DNA from: an uncultured Oscillospiraceae bacterium | GTDB taxonomy: Bacteria; Bacillota; Clostridia; Oscillospirales; Oscillospiraceae | Direction: 5' to 3' | NCBI GenBank assembly: GCA_934659445.1 | Contig: CAKUHV010000070.1 | Coordinates: 1 to 9,367 of the forward strand | Length of the DNA stretch: 9,367 nt | In this document: piece by piece, positions 1 to 6,063 of the stretch | How the letters are laid out: the number at the start of each line of letters is the position of its first letter | Numbering within the stretch: position 1 is the stretch's first letter | Notes under the pieces: generated by a model | What the model was told of the DNA's origin: nothing | Databases searched by the model: none | What the model saw: only the letters and a program-made list of their open reading frames with translations | Program-made: the position numbers and the translations under genes

Positions 1-34
1 CACTTCGCCCGAGCATTTTGAAAAATACAGGGTT

Positions 35-57
35 CCCGCCCGGCTCTGCCGGGTGGG
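35..57. repeat. Palindromic hairpin abutting the lepA remnant
   Basis: A 10-bp stem (35-44 with 48-57, one G-T pair) closes a 3-nt loop (TCT). It ends exactly where recognisable lepA coding sequence begins (about 58-61), so it may mark the joint of an insertion or rearrangement. It has no T-run after it and is not a convincing terminator. Confidence 0.6.
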
Positions 58-144
58 ATGGGCAAGAAGAAAATGCGTACCCTGGGCACCGTCCAGCTGC
101 CCACGGAGGCATTCATGGCCGTCCTTAAGCTGGACGAGGAGTAA
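58..144 (+). pseudogene. lepA: 3' remnant of lepA (elongation factor 4)
   Basis: The last 28 codons before the TAA at 142-144 read as the C-terminal end of LepA/EF4, the ribosome-associated back-translocating GTPase. GKKKMRTLGTVQLPTEAF, followed by a short acidic tail, matches the family ending GKKRMKxxGxVxxPQEAFxAxL as I remember it. Normally this is preceded by a basic stretch (KLLEKQKE) and about 570 more residues. Here the same frame has a TGA at 19-21, and the codons between it and position 58 do not resemble LepA but form a GC-rich palindrome. The gene body is therefore missing, displaced or interrupted just upstream. GC-rich third positions show the piece was recently coding. Its own terminator follows 9 bases after the stop. 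Translation of the fragment alone from the ATG at 58 is unlikely because no good Shine-Dalgarno site precedes it. An assembly artefact at the window edge cannot be excluded. Confidence 0.65.
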
Positions 145-153
145 AAAGAAACC

Positions 154-186
154 GGGAGCCATCTGTATGGATGGCTCCCTGTTTTT
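154..186 (+). terminator. Rho-independent terminator after lepA
   Basis: A perfect 10-bp stem (154-163 with 170-179) with a 6-nt loop is followed by TGTTTTT (180-186). A-rich sequence before the stem (AAAAAGAAA) could let it also work in the other direction. It insulates the downstream cluster from lepA. Confidence 0.9.
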
Positions 187-392
187 CGGGCGGATGATAT
201 CCGCCCCTACATCGTCCTCGCAAAGTCCACTCCACTCGGGACGCCCAAGCGTGGGGATCCCTCGCTGCGTTCCCTTGCTCGTCCCTACCCCCTCTGGCCT
301 TCGGCCATCTCCCCCTGACAGGGGGAGTCGTCCTCTCCCCAACGTGACCGCTGCGCTGGGTCACATTGGGGGTCCATTCGGTTCGTTGTTAT
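187..392. repeat. Long dispersed repeat, copy 1
   Basis: About 205 bp is repeated, in the same orientation, at 6689-6893 with high identity outside one hairpin. It starts with an inverted GTAGGGG-type palindrome unit (187-210). It then contains a non-palindromic stretch, a TGGCC-TTC-GGCCA hairpin (295-307), a CTCCCCC/GGGGGAG hairpin (309-327) and a 13-pair hairpin with one mismatch (337-349 with 359-371). It has no credible coding capacity: the open frames across it are not shared with homologous start or stop signals. It resembles a MITE-like or REP-derived non-autonomous element. Together with the promoter and palindromes it accounts for the gene-free stretch 145-625. Confidence 0.85.
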
Positions 393-459
393 GATCCATA
401 GGGCGCGGCGACCCGGCGCGCCGCCAAACGTCGGGCGGCGTGTATCGTTTGTAATACCC

Positions 460-486
460 GTAGGGGCCGCCCCATGTGGCGGCCCG
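460..486 (+). repeat. GTAGGGG palindrome unit
   Basis: GTAGGGG (460-466) is followed by a CCGCC/GGCGG stem (467-471 with 478-482) and CCCG (483-486). About 33 bases around it are nearly identical to 8932-8964. It belongs to the REP-like family scattered through the window. Confidence 0.8.
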
Positions 487-521
487 CGGCCGGATTTTGC
501 CGCGGCAGGGGGGCGCTGATA

Positions 522-550
522 TTGATATTCCGCTGTTTGTGTGGTAAAAT
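522..550 (+). promoter_or_regulatory. Sigma-A type promoter for the four-gene cluster
   Basis: TTGATA (522-527) and TAAAAT (545-550) are separated by 17 bases, and each differs from the vegetative consensus at one position. The surrounding bases are AT-rich in otherwise GC-rich DNA. Transcription would begin near 557, giving a leader of about 70 nt before the ATG at 626. No clear operator or riboswitch fold is seen in the leader. Confidence 0.75.
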
Positions 551-625
551 CAATTAGTTAAAGACAAACTGGGAGAGAAGTTCTTCCCCATTCCCATCCG
601 CCGTACAGAGAGAAGGAGGCACCCC

Positions 626-1699
626 ATGCGCACACTGGTCATCGAAAAGGCGCTGATCAAGCAGAACATCGCCGTTATCAAGGAGAAGGCCCACGGGGCC
701 GTGATCTACGGGATGCTCTCCGGTGACGGCGGCGGGGCGGGCACCGTCCCCCTGGCCCAGCTGCTGCGGGACGAGGGGATCACCCATTTCGCCGTCCACG
801 AGGTGGAGGAGGCCCGCGCCCTGCGGGAGGCCGGCTTTGTGGAGGAGGAGATCCTCATGCTCCGCTCCACCACCGACCGGGAGCTGCTGGAGCAGCTGGT
901 GGATCTGAACGTGGTGTGCACCGTGTCCTCCGTGGACACGGGCATGGCCCTGAACGCCCTGGCGGAGAACCGCTCCACCGTGGTGGAGGCCCACATTCAG
1001 GTGGACACCGGCATGGGCTTCGGCGGTTTTCTGGTGGGGGAGCCGGAGAAGATCCTGCTGGCCTACCGCTCGCTGCCCAACGTGGCCCTGACGGGCATTT
1101 ACACCCAGCTCCACGGCTCCGCCCCCCGGGGGCAGGAGGCCAGCGGCCAGCTGGAGCAGTTCCAGCAGGTGCTGGACGCCATCCACGCCGCCGGGTTCGA
1201 GACCGGCATCGTCCACGCCGCCGGGTCTTACGCCCTTCTGCACTACGACTTCGCCCGGCTGGACGGGGTGCGGGCGGGCTCCGCCCTGCTGGGCCGCTGC
1301 CGCCGCAGCAAGGACGACGGACTGGCCAAGGTGGGCTGCGGGCTGGCCCCCCTGACCGAGGTGCGCTGGCTGCCCAAGGGGCACACCGTGGGCAGCGGCA
1401 AGTCGGTCACCCTGCGCCGGGCCACCCGGGTGGCCATCCTGCCCGTGGGCTATCTCAACGGCTTCGGCACGCCGGAGCGCCCCTGGGACAACGACACCCT
1501 GTGGGGCACCCTGCGCCGCTGGCGGCGGGACCGGAAGCGCACCGTGCGCATCGGCGGGCAGAAGGTGAAGATCATCGGCTCCATCGGCGCGGCGGAGACG
1601 GTGCTGAACGTGACCGACCTGAAGTGCTCCGTGGGGGACGAGGCCGCCTTCGACATCGACCCCCTGTACGCCAAGGGCTTCGTCACGGAGTACCGGTGA
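626..1699 (+). CDS. Alanine racemase-fold protein, catalytic residues lost
   Basis: A 357-residue protein with the fold-type III layout of PLP-dependent alanine racemase: an N-terminal barrel (about 1-225) and a C-terminal beta domain (about 235-357). Family landmarks remain: VDTGM (126-130), HAAGS (197-201), VRAG with Arg216, and GYLNGF (275-280). The catalytic positions do not. By my alignment with Geobacillus Alr (Lys39, Tyr43, Lys129, Arg136, Tyr265, Met312-Asp313), this protein has Tyr28, Ser32, Gln125, Phe132, Ser257 and Ala-Ala at 322-323. Without the Schiff-base lysine it should not racemise alanine by the known mechanism. It could be a pseudoenzyme, a binding or scaffold partner for the genes downstream, or a protein with new chemistry. 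The start is the ATG with AAGGAGG at 613-619. It is the first gene of the cluster; 51 bases separate it from the ligase gene. Assignment to the fold is confident; function is unknown. Confidence 0.85.
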   Translation: MRTLVIEKALIKQNIAVIKEKAHGAVIYGMLSGDGGGAGTVPLAQLLRDEGITHFAVHEVEEARALREAGFVEEEILMLRSTTDRELLEQLVDLNVVCTVSSVDTGMALNALAENRSTVVEAHIQVDTGMGFGGFLVGEPEKILLAYRSLPNVALTGIYTQLHGSAPRGQEASGQLEQFQQVLDAIHAAGFETGIVHAAGSYALLHYDFARLDGVRAGSALLGRCRRSKDDGLAKVGCGLAPLTEVRWLPKGHTVGSGKSVTLRRATRVAILPVGYLNGFGTPERPWDNDTLWGTLRRWRRDRKRTVRIGGQKVKIIGSIGAAETVLNVTDLKCSVGDEAAFDIDPLYAKGFVTEYR

Positions 1700-1736
1700 G
1701 CGCGGTCTTTCCCCGTATGGATCAAAATCATTTGTC

Positions 1737-1741
1737 AGGAG
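1737..1741 (+). promoter_or_regulatory. Ribosome binding site that sets the ligase start
   Basis: AGGAG at 1737-1741 lies 9 bases before the ATG at 1751. A possible TTG start at 1742 touches the site with no spacer and is therefore rejected, which removes three residues from the longest reading frame. Confidence 0.85.
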
Positions 1742-1750
1742 TTGACTGAT

Positions 1751-2974
1751 ATGGCAACCGACCTCTCCTTCCAGCCGCTGCTCTTTGGCGGCGACATCAA
1801 TGTATACAGCGTGGCCCGGGCCTTTCACGAGGCCTACGGCGTCAAGTCCATCGCCTACGGCAAGTTCCACACCTTTCCCTGCGCCTTCAGCGCCATCATC
1901 GACTACCGGGTCAGCCCCGACAACGACAGGGACGAGGTGTTCCTGCGGCACGTGAACGAGGTGTGCGCCCAGCTGCCGGACAAGACCGTTCTGGTCATCG
2001 GCTGCGGGGACAGCTATGTGCAGCTGGCCGCCCGGTATAAAGACCAGATGCCCGCCAACGCCATCGCCCCCTATATCCCCGGCGACCTGCTGGACCGGCT
2101 GATCAACAAGGAGTATTTCTACAAGCTGTGCGATCAGCACGGCATCGATCACCCGGCCACCGTCATCTACGACAAGTCCATGGGCCACGACTTCGACCTG
2201 CCCTGGGGCCCGCCGTATATCGCCAAGCCCGCCGACGGCGTGGCCTACTGGCAGCACGAGTTTGAGGGCATCAAGAAGGTCTATATCTGCCAGAGCCGCC
2301 AGGAGCTGCTGGACGCCCTGGACGCGGTGTACGCCGCGGGCTACCCCGACCACATGATTTTGCAGGAGTTCATCCCCGGGGACGACACCTATATGCGGGT
2401 GCTGACCAACTACTCCGACCGGAATGCCCAGGTAAAGCTCATGTGTCTGGGCCATGTGCTGCTGGAGGAGCACTCCCCCCACGGCATCGGCAACCACGCC
2501 GTGATCATCACCGAGCACGACGAGGCCCTGTGCCTGAAGATCAAGGCCCTGCTGGAGAGCCTGCACTATGTGGGCTTCTCCAACTTCGACATCAAATATG
2601 ACAGCCGGGACGGCAAGTATAAGCTGTTCGAGATCAACTGCCGCCAGGGCCGCAGCAACTACTACGTCACCGGCGCGGGGTACAATATTACCAAGCTGCT
2701 GGTGGAGGATTTGGTGGAGCATAAAGAGCTGCCCTTCGTCATCACGGAAAACGAGTCCCTGTGGCGGATGGTACCCAAGGCGGTGGCCTTCAAGTTTGTG
2801 CCCAAGTCCTACCACCCCCGGATGAAGGCCCTGCTGAAAAAAGGGGCCGCCACCCATTCTTTGGAGTACAGCCGGGACTTCGGCCCCCAGCGCTTCTGGC
2901 GGGTGTGGAAGACCCATATCGGGAATATGGTGCGGTTCAACCGGCATAATAAAGTGCCGGAGGAGAATCTGTGA
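1751..2974 (+). CDS. ATP-grasp ligase, D-aspartate ligase (Aslfm) type
   Basis: A 407-residue cytoplasmic ATP-grasp carboxylate-amine ligase. It resembles Enterococcus faecium Aslfm, which activates the beta-carboxylate of D-Asp and joins it to the epsilon-amine of L-Lys in UDP-MurNAc-pentapeptide. Shared signatures, from memory, are DINVYSVARAFHEAYG (15-30), IGCGDSY (83-89), APYI...DRLINKEYFY (106-124), IAKPADGVAYW (157-167), QEFIPGDDTYMRVL (205-218), MCLGHVLLEE (231-240), and the metal/ATP segment GFSNFDIKYDSRDGKYKLFEIN (275-296), then RQGRSNYYVT (298-307). Glu294 and Asn296 are the expected Mg-binding residues. The length is normal for the family. The acceptor amine cannot be read from sequence and could be lysine, ornithine, diaminopimelate or a non-peptidoglycan peptide. 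A racemase gene lies 151 bases downstream, as in the enterococcal pair, which supports D-Asp as the donor substrate. Confidence 0.85.
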   Translation: MATDLSFQPLLFGGDINVYSVARAFHEAYGVKSIAYGKFHTFPCAFSAIIDYRVSPDNDRDEVFLRHVNEVCAQLPDKTVLVIGCGDSYVQLAARYKDQMPANAIAPYIPGDLLDRLINKEYFYKLCDQHGIDHPATVIYDKSMGHDFDLPWGPPYIAKPADGVAYWQHEFEGIKKVYICQSRQELLDALDAVYAAGYPDHMILQEFIPGDDTYMRVLTNYSDRNAQVKLMCLGHVLLEEHSPHGIGNHAVIITEHDEALCLKIKALLESLHYVGFSNFDIKYDSRDGKYKLFEINCRQGRSNYYVTGAGYNITKLLVEDLVEHKELPFVITENESLWRMVPKAVAFKFVPKSYHPRMKALLKKGAATHSLEYSRDFGPQRFWRVWKTHIGNMVRFNRHNKVPEENL

Positions 2975-3005
2975 TTTTATTCCCGCCTACCCTCCCCTTT
3001 TTGGT

Positions 3006-3079
3006 ATAGGGGGTAACCCCTATGACCTCCGGGCGGCCTGTGGCCGCCCCTGCGGGGGTGTGGGGGGAGTGCCCCCCAC
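3006..3079 (+). repeat. Three-hairpin palindromic element before the racemase
   Basis: Three hairpins fill the 151-base gap. They are ATAGGGG/CCCCTAT with a GTAA loop (3006-3023), GCGGCC-TGT-GGCCGC (3033-3047, extending to 3031-3049), and GTGGGGGG/CCCCCCAC with an AGTG loop (3060-3079). None is followed by a T-run, so they are more likely repeat elements or mRNA-stabilising structures than terminators. The middle and right parts recur in inverted orientation after the racemase gene. Confidence 0.75.
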
Positions 3080-3125
3080 TCATCTAAAAGGGTTGGTTGG
3101 GCATATCAAATTTTGAGGTAACAAA

Positions 3126-3842
3126 ATGACTGACCGTTTAGGTGTCCTTGGCGGCATGGGGCCGCAGGCCACGAATACATTCTATCAGTTTATCATCGAC
3201 CGGACGGATGCCCGGACGGACCAGGAGCACGTGAACGCCCTGATCCTGTCCGACAGCCAGATGCCCGACCGCACCGCCGCCATTCTGGGCAGCGAGGAGG
3301 ACCGGGACCGGGTGTTCCAGCGCCTGCTGGCGGACGCCCGGCTGCTGGAGGGGGCGGGGTGTACGGTGATCGCCGTGCCCTGCAACACCTCCCACTTCTT
3401 TCTGGACCGGGTACAGGAGCAGATCGGCATCCCCATCCTCCACATGATCCGGGAGACAGCCAAGGTGCTGGCTTCCCAGGGGCTGAAGCGCCCGGGTATT
3501 CTGGCCACCGACGGCACCATCCAAACGGGGCTTTATCAGAAGGAGTTTGCCGCCTTCGGCATTGAGACGGTGACCCCCCGGCCCCAGGTGCAGCAGCTGG
3601 TCATGTCCCTGATTTACGACGATGTGAAGGCCGGCCGGGACTGCGACCCCCAGAAGTTCTCCGCCATCCACCGGGAACTGGTGGAGCTGGGGTGCGACTG
3701 CGGGGTGCTGGCCTGCACGGAGCTGTCCGTCTTTGCCGCGGAGCACCAGCTGCCCCATTTCTACACCGACGCCATGGATGTGCTGGCCGTGCGCAGCGTG
3801 CAGGCCTGTCATAAGCCGGTAAGGCCGCTGTTCCTGAAATAA
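3126..3842 (+). CDS. Aspartate/glutamate racemase family protein
   Basis: A 238-residue PLP-independent racemase of the Asp/Glu racemase superfamily. It is predicted to interconvert L- and D-aspartate (or glutamate) in the cytoplasm through two cysteines. GVLGGMGPQAT (6-16) is the N-terminal signature of the aspartate racemase branch. Cys86 in VPCNTSH and Cys197 in LACTEL are the two catalytic cysteines, each followed by the expected Asn-Thr or Thr-Glu. The length is usual (about 230-250), and both active-site halves are intact. The start has GAGGT at 3115-3119, 6 bases before the ATG. Lying between the D-Asp-ligase-like and MurE-like genes, it probably supplies D-Asp to the ligase. Glutamate or another amino acid as substrate is possible, but the GGMGPQAT type favours aspartate. 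It is flanked by inverted palindromic elements on both sides. Confidence 0.9.
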   Translation: MTDRLGVLGGMGPQATNTFYQFIIDRTDARTDQEHVNALILSDSQMPDRTAAILGSEEDRDRVFQRLLADARLLEGAGCTVIAVPCNTSHFFLDRVQEQIGIPILHMIRETAKVLASQGLKRPGILATDGTIQTGLYQKEFAAFGIETVTPRPQVQQLVMSLIYDDVKAGRDCDPQKFSAIHRELVELGCDCGVLACTELSVFAAEHQLPHFYTDAMDVLAVRSVQACHKPVRPLFLK

Positions 3843-3876
3843 ATTTTTTAACCCAACCCGGCCCACCCGTTAGTGG

Positions 3877-3971
3877 TATAAGGGGCTCCGCCCCTTATAA
3901 TCCCCATGTGGGGGTTACACCCCCACACCCCCGGGCGGCCACAGGCCGCTCGCATCTTGCCTTCGAAGGCA
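3877..3971 (+). repeat. Cluster of palindromes between racemase and MurE-like gene
   Basis: Hairpins occur in series: TATAAGGGGC/GCCCCTTATA (3877-3899), a TGGGGGT-TAC-ACCCCCA stem (3909-3925), GCGGCC-ACA-GGCCGC (3935-3949), and the perfect palindrome TGCCTTCGAAGGCA (3958-3971). The 3920-3949 part is the reverse complement of the 3033-3067 element. The T-run near 3843-3849 has no hairpin in front of it and no hairpin here has a T-tail, so transcription probably continues into the next gene. Confidence 0.75.
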
Positions 3972-4031
3972 TCACGCCCGGGGGCAAAATATCCCCCATA
4001 TTCATAATCAACTTACAGCTCGAGGTGTACT

Positions 4032-6002
4032 ATGGAACTGACCTGCCACACCCTTCAGGATTACATCGGCCTGCTCTCCCGCAGGGGGCTGCTGGCGGAA
4101 AACACCCCCGCTGTGCCCAACGGCGGCGCGCCGGTGAAGTTGGTGTCTTACGACTCCCGCCAGGTCGTCCCCGGCACCCTGTTTATCTGCAAGGGGGCCC
4201 ACTTCAAGGGGGAGTTTTTGCAGTCGGCCAAGGACCGGGGGGCCATTGCCTATGTGAGCACCACCCCCTACCCGGAGGTGGAGCTGCCCTGTATCCTGGT
4301 CAGCGATATGCGCGCCTCCATTGCCCCCCTGGCGGATCTGTTCTATAACCACCCCTCGGGCAGGCTGAAGGTCATCGGCATTACGGGCACCAAGGGGAAA
4401 TCCTCCACCGCCTACTACCTCAAGCATATTTTAGACGGGCTGGAGGAGAGCCTGGGCCGGCCGGAGACCGCCGTCATCTCCTCCATCGACACCTATGACG
4501 GAGTGGAGCGGTTCGAGTCCCACATCACCACCCCCGACGCGGTGGACCTCCAGCGGCACTTTGCCAACGCGGCGGCCAGCGGCATCGGCTACCTGACCAT
4601 GGAGGTGTCCAGTCAGGCCCTGAAGTACCACCGCTCCCTGTGCACCGACTTCGCCGCCGCCTGCTTCCTGAACATCGGGGAGGACCACATCTCCCCCATC
4701 GAACACCCGGACTTCGAGGACTATTTCACCTCCAAGCTGCGCATCTTCCGGCAGGGGGCGGTGAACTGCGTCAACCTGGACTGCGACCACGCCGACCGGG
4801 TGCTGGCGGCGGCCCGCGCCGCGGGAAAGCCCGTTATCACCTTCTCTCAGAAGGACCCCTCCGCCCAGGTCTACGCCGACCGGGTGCGAAAGGAGGGGCG
4901 GGACATCCTGTTCCATGTGCGGGGGGAGGGGCTGGACCGCACCTTCCGCCTGACCATGCCGGGGCTGTTCAATGTGGAAAACGCCCTGGCGGCCATCTCC
5001 ATCTGTCTGGCCCTCCACATCCCGGAGGACGCCATTTACGCCGGACTGCTCCGGGCCCGGGTGCCCGGGCGGATGGAGGTATACACCAACGCCGACGACA
5101 CGGTGGTGGCCATTGTGGACTACGCCCACAACCGCATGAGCTTCGAGACCCTGTTCCGCTCCGTGAAACAGGAGTACCCCGGGCGGCGGGTGGTGGCCGT
5201 GTTCGGCTGCCCCGGCAAAAAGGCTTACGACCGCCGGCAGGCATTGGGGGAGGTGTCCGGCAGCTACTCCGATCTGGTGATCCTCACCGAGGAGGACGCG
5301 GGGGAGGAGGACACAGAGGCCATCTCCAAGGAGATCGCCCAGTATGTAAAGTGCCCCTGCGTCATCCAGAACAACCGGGGCGAGGCCATCCGGCAGGCCA
5401 TTCTGGGCTGCGGCCGCACCCCCTCGGTGCTGCTGATCACCGGCAAGGGGGCCGAGACCCGGCAGAAGCGGGGGACGGCCTATATCGACGTGCCCTCCGA
5501 CGTGGACTACGTCCGCGCCTTCTTACAGGAGTACGACGCCGTCCACCATCTGGGGGACGCCGATCAGACCATCGACCTGCTGACCGCCCTGCCGGTGCTG
5601 AAGCGGCTGGCAGACAGGCCCCTGGCCGTGTGCTGGGACGGGGAGCCCGGGGGCACCACCGCCCTGGAGGACACAGCCATTCTGGAGATGGCGGGCATCG
5701 ACGCCAAGCTGATCCGGGAGGGGGAGGCCGACGCCGCCCGTCAGGCCGGAGCGGGACAGATCCTGTTCCTGGCCCGGCAGGATCTGGACTTCGCCCCCGG
5801 CGCCGGGCGCATGGACGTTAAATTCGCCCGGCAGCTGCTGAGTGGGGGGAAGGTGAGCGGCAACGCCGCCCGCCTGCTGACCCTGGCGGCGGAGCAGGTG
5901 GAGCGCGGCCTGCCCCGGGCGGCGGTGATCGACCAGCGCCGGCCCCACGCCCTGCTGCTGTACCTGCTGGGCCGGGACGTCCCGGCGGTGACGGTGGAAT
6001 AA
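4032..6002 (+). CDS. MurE-like Mur ligase with C-terminal kinase-like domain
   Basis: A 656-residue protein. Residues 1-110 form the UDP-MurNAc-binding N-terminal domain (SYDSRQVVPGTLF, 39-51). Residues 111-345 are the Mur ligase ATPase core: P-loop GITGTKGKSS (116-125), TTPDAVDLQ (166-174), MEVSSQAL (190-197), IGEDHIS (215-221), and Lys235 in FTSKLRIF, the lysine that is carbamylated in the family. Residues 346-495 are the C-terminal ligase domain, with VDYAHN (362-367), FGCPGKKAYDRR (391-402) and GKGAE (471-475). MurE adds the third stem-peptide residue to UDP-MurNAc-L-Ala-D-Glu. The usual DNPR diaminopimelate motif is EDAG here (421-424), so diaminopimelate is an unlikely substrate. MurE is normally about 480-500 residues; the extra 500-656 looks like acetylglutamate kinase ends joined without the middle. 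The ATG follows GAGGTG at 4022-4027. It is the last gene of the cluster. Alternative acceptors outside peptidoglycan cannot be excluded. Confidence 0.85.
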   Translation: MELTCHTLQDYIGLLSRRGLLAENTPAVPNGGAPVKLVSYDSRQVVPGTLFICKGAHFKGEFLQSAKDRGAIAYVSTTPYPEVELPCILVSDMRASIAPLADLFYNHPSGRLKVIGITGTKGKSSTAYYLKHILDGLEESLGRPETAVISSIDTYDGVERFESHITTPDAVDLQRHFANAAASGIGYLTMEVSSQALKYHRSLCTDFAAACFLNIGEDHISPIEHPDFEDYFTSKLRIFRQGAVNCVNLDCDHADRVLAAARAAGKPVITFSQKDPSAQVYADRVRKEGRDILFHVRGEGLDRTFRLTMPGLFNVENALAAISICLALHIPEDAIYAGLLRARVPGRMEVYTNADDTVVAIVDYAHNRMSFETLFRSVKQEYPGRRVVAVFGCPGKKAYDRRQALGEVSGSYSDLVILTEEDAGEEDTEAISKEIAQYVKCPCVIQNNRGEAIRQAILGCGRTPSVLLITGKGAETRQKRGTAYIDVPSDVDYVRAFLQEYDAVHHLGDADQTIDLLTALPVLKRLADRPLAVCWDGEPGGTTALEDTAILEMAGIDAKLIREGEADAARQAGAGQILFLARQDLDFAPGAGRMDVKFARQLLSGGKVSGNAARLLTLAAEQVERGLPRAAVIDQRRPHALLLYLLGRDVPAVTVE

Positions 6003-6010
6003 GAAAGAGA

Positions 6011-6046
6011 AACACCCCCGGCGGAGAGATCTCCGCCGAGGGTGTT
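6011..6046. terminator. Bidirectional terminator between convergent genes
   Basis: AACACCC (6011-6017) pairs with GGGTGTT (6040-6046), and an inner GGCGGAGA/TCTCCGCC-type stem stacks inside it with a small internal mismatch. On the plus strand ATTATAC follows. On the minus strand TTTCTCTTTCTT follows, a good U-rich tail for the membrane protein gene. It sits 8 bases after the MurE-like stop and 17 bases before the end of the opposing gene. Confidence 0.85.
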
Positions 6047-6063
6047 ATTATACGTCTATGTAT

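Noticed and set aside
53..394. Open frames through the left repeat region
   Set aside because: They run across a terminator and a dispersed repeat. Protein sequence is not preserved in the second repeat copy beyond what DNA identity forces, and no ribosome binding site is present.
554..2947. A 797-codon open frame on the minus strand opposite the first two cluster genes
   Set aside because: It mirrors the codon structure of two well-supported plus-strand genes in GC-rich DNA. Its product is a low-complexity His/Val/Gly/Gln-rich string with no recognisable domain.
1742..2974. TTG start for the ATP-grasp ligase
   Set aside because: The only good ribosome binding site (1737-1741) touches the TTG with no spacer, while the ATG at 1751 is correctly spaced.
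3006..3971. Intergenic hairpins as internal transcription terminators
   Set aside because: None is followed by a T-run, and related palindromes occur elsewhere in the window away from gene ends.
4640..5821. A 393-codon open frame overlapping the MurE-like gene in another frame
   Set aside because: It is an Arg/Gly/Pro-rich product typical of a shifted frame in high-GC DNA, and the in-frame Mur ligase motifs are decisive.
1751..6002. A split cyanophycin synthetase (ATP-grasp plus MurE-like ligase)
   Set aside because: Cyanophycin synthetase is one fused protein, and its ATP-grasp part does not carry the Aslfm-like motifs seen here. The MurE-like protein also keeps the UDP-MurNAc-binding N-terminal domain.
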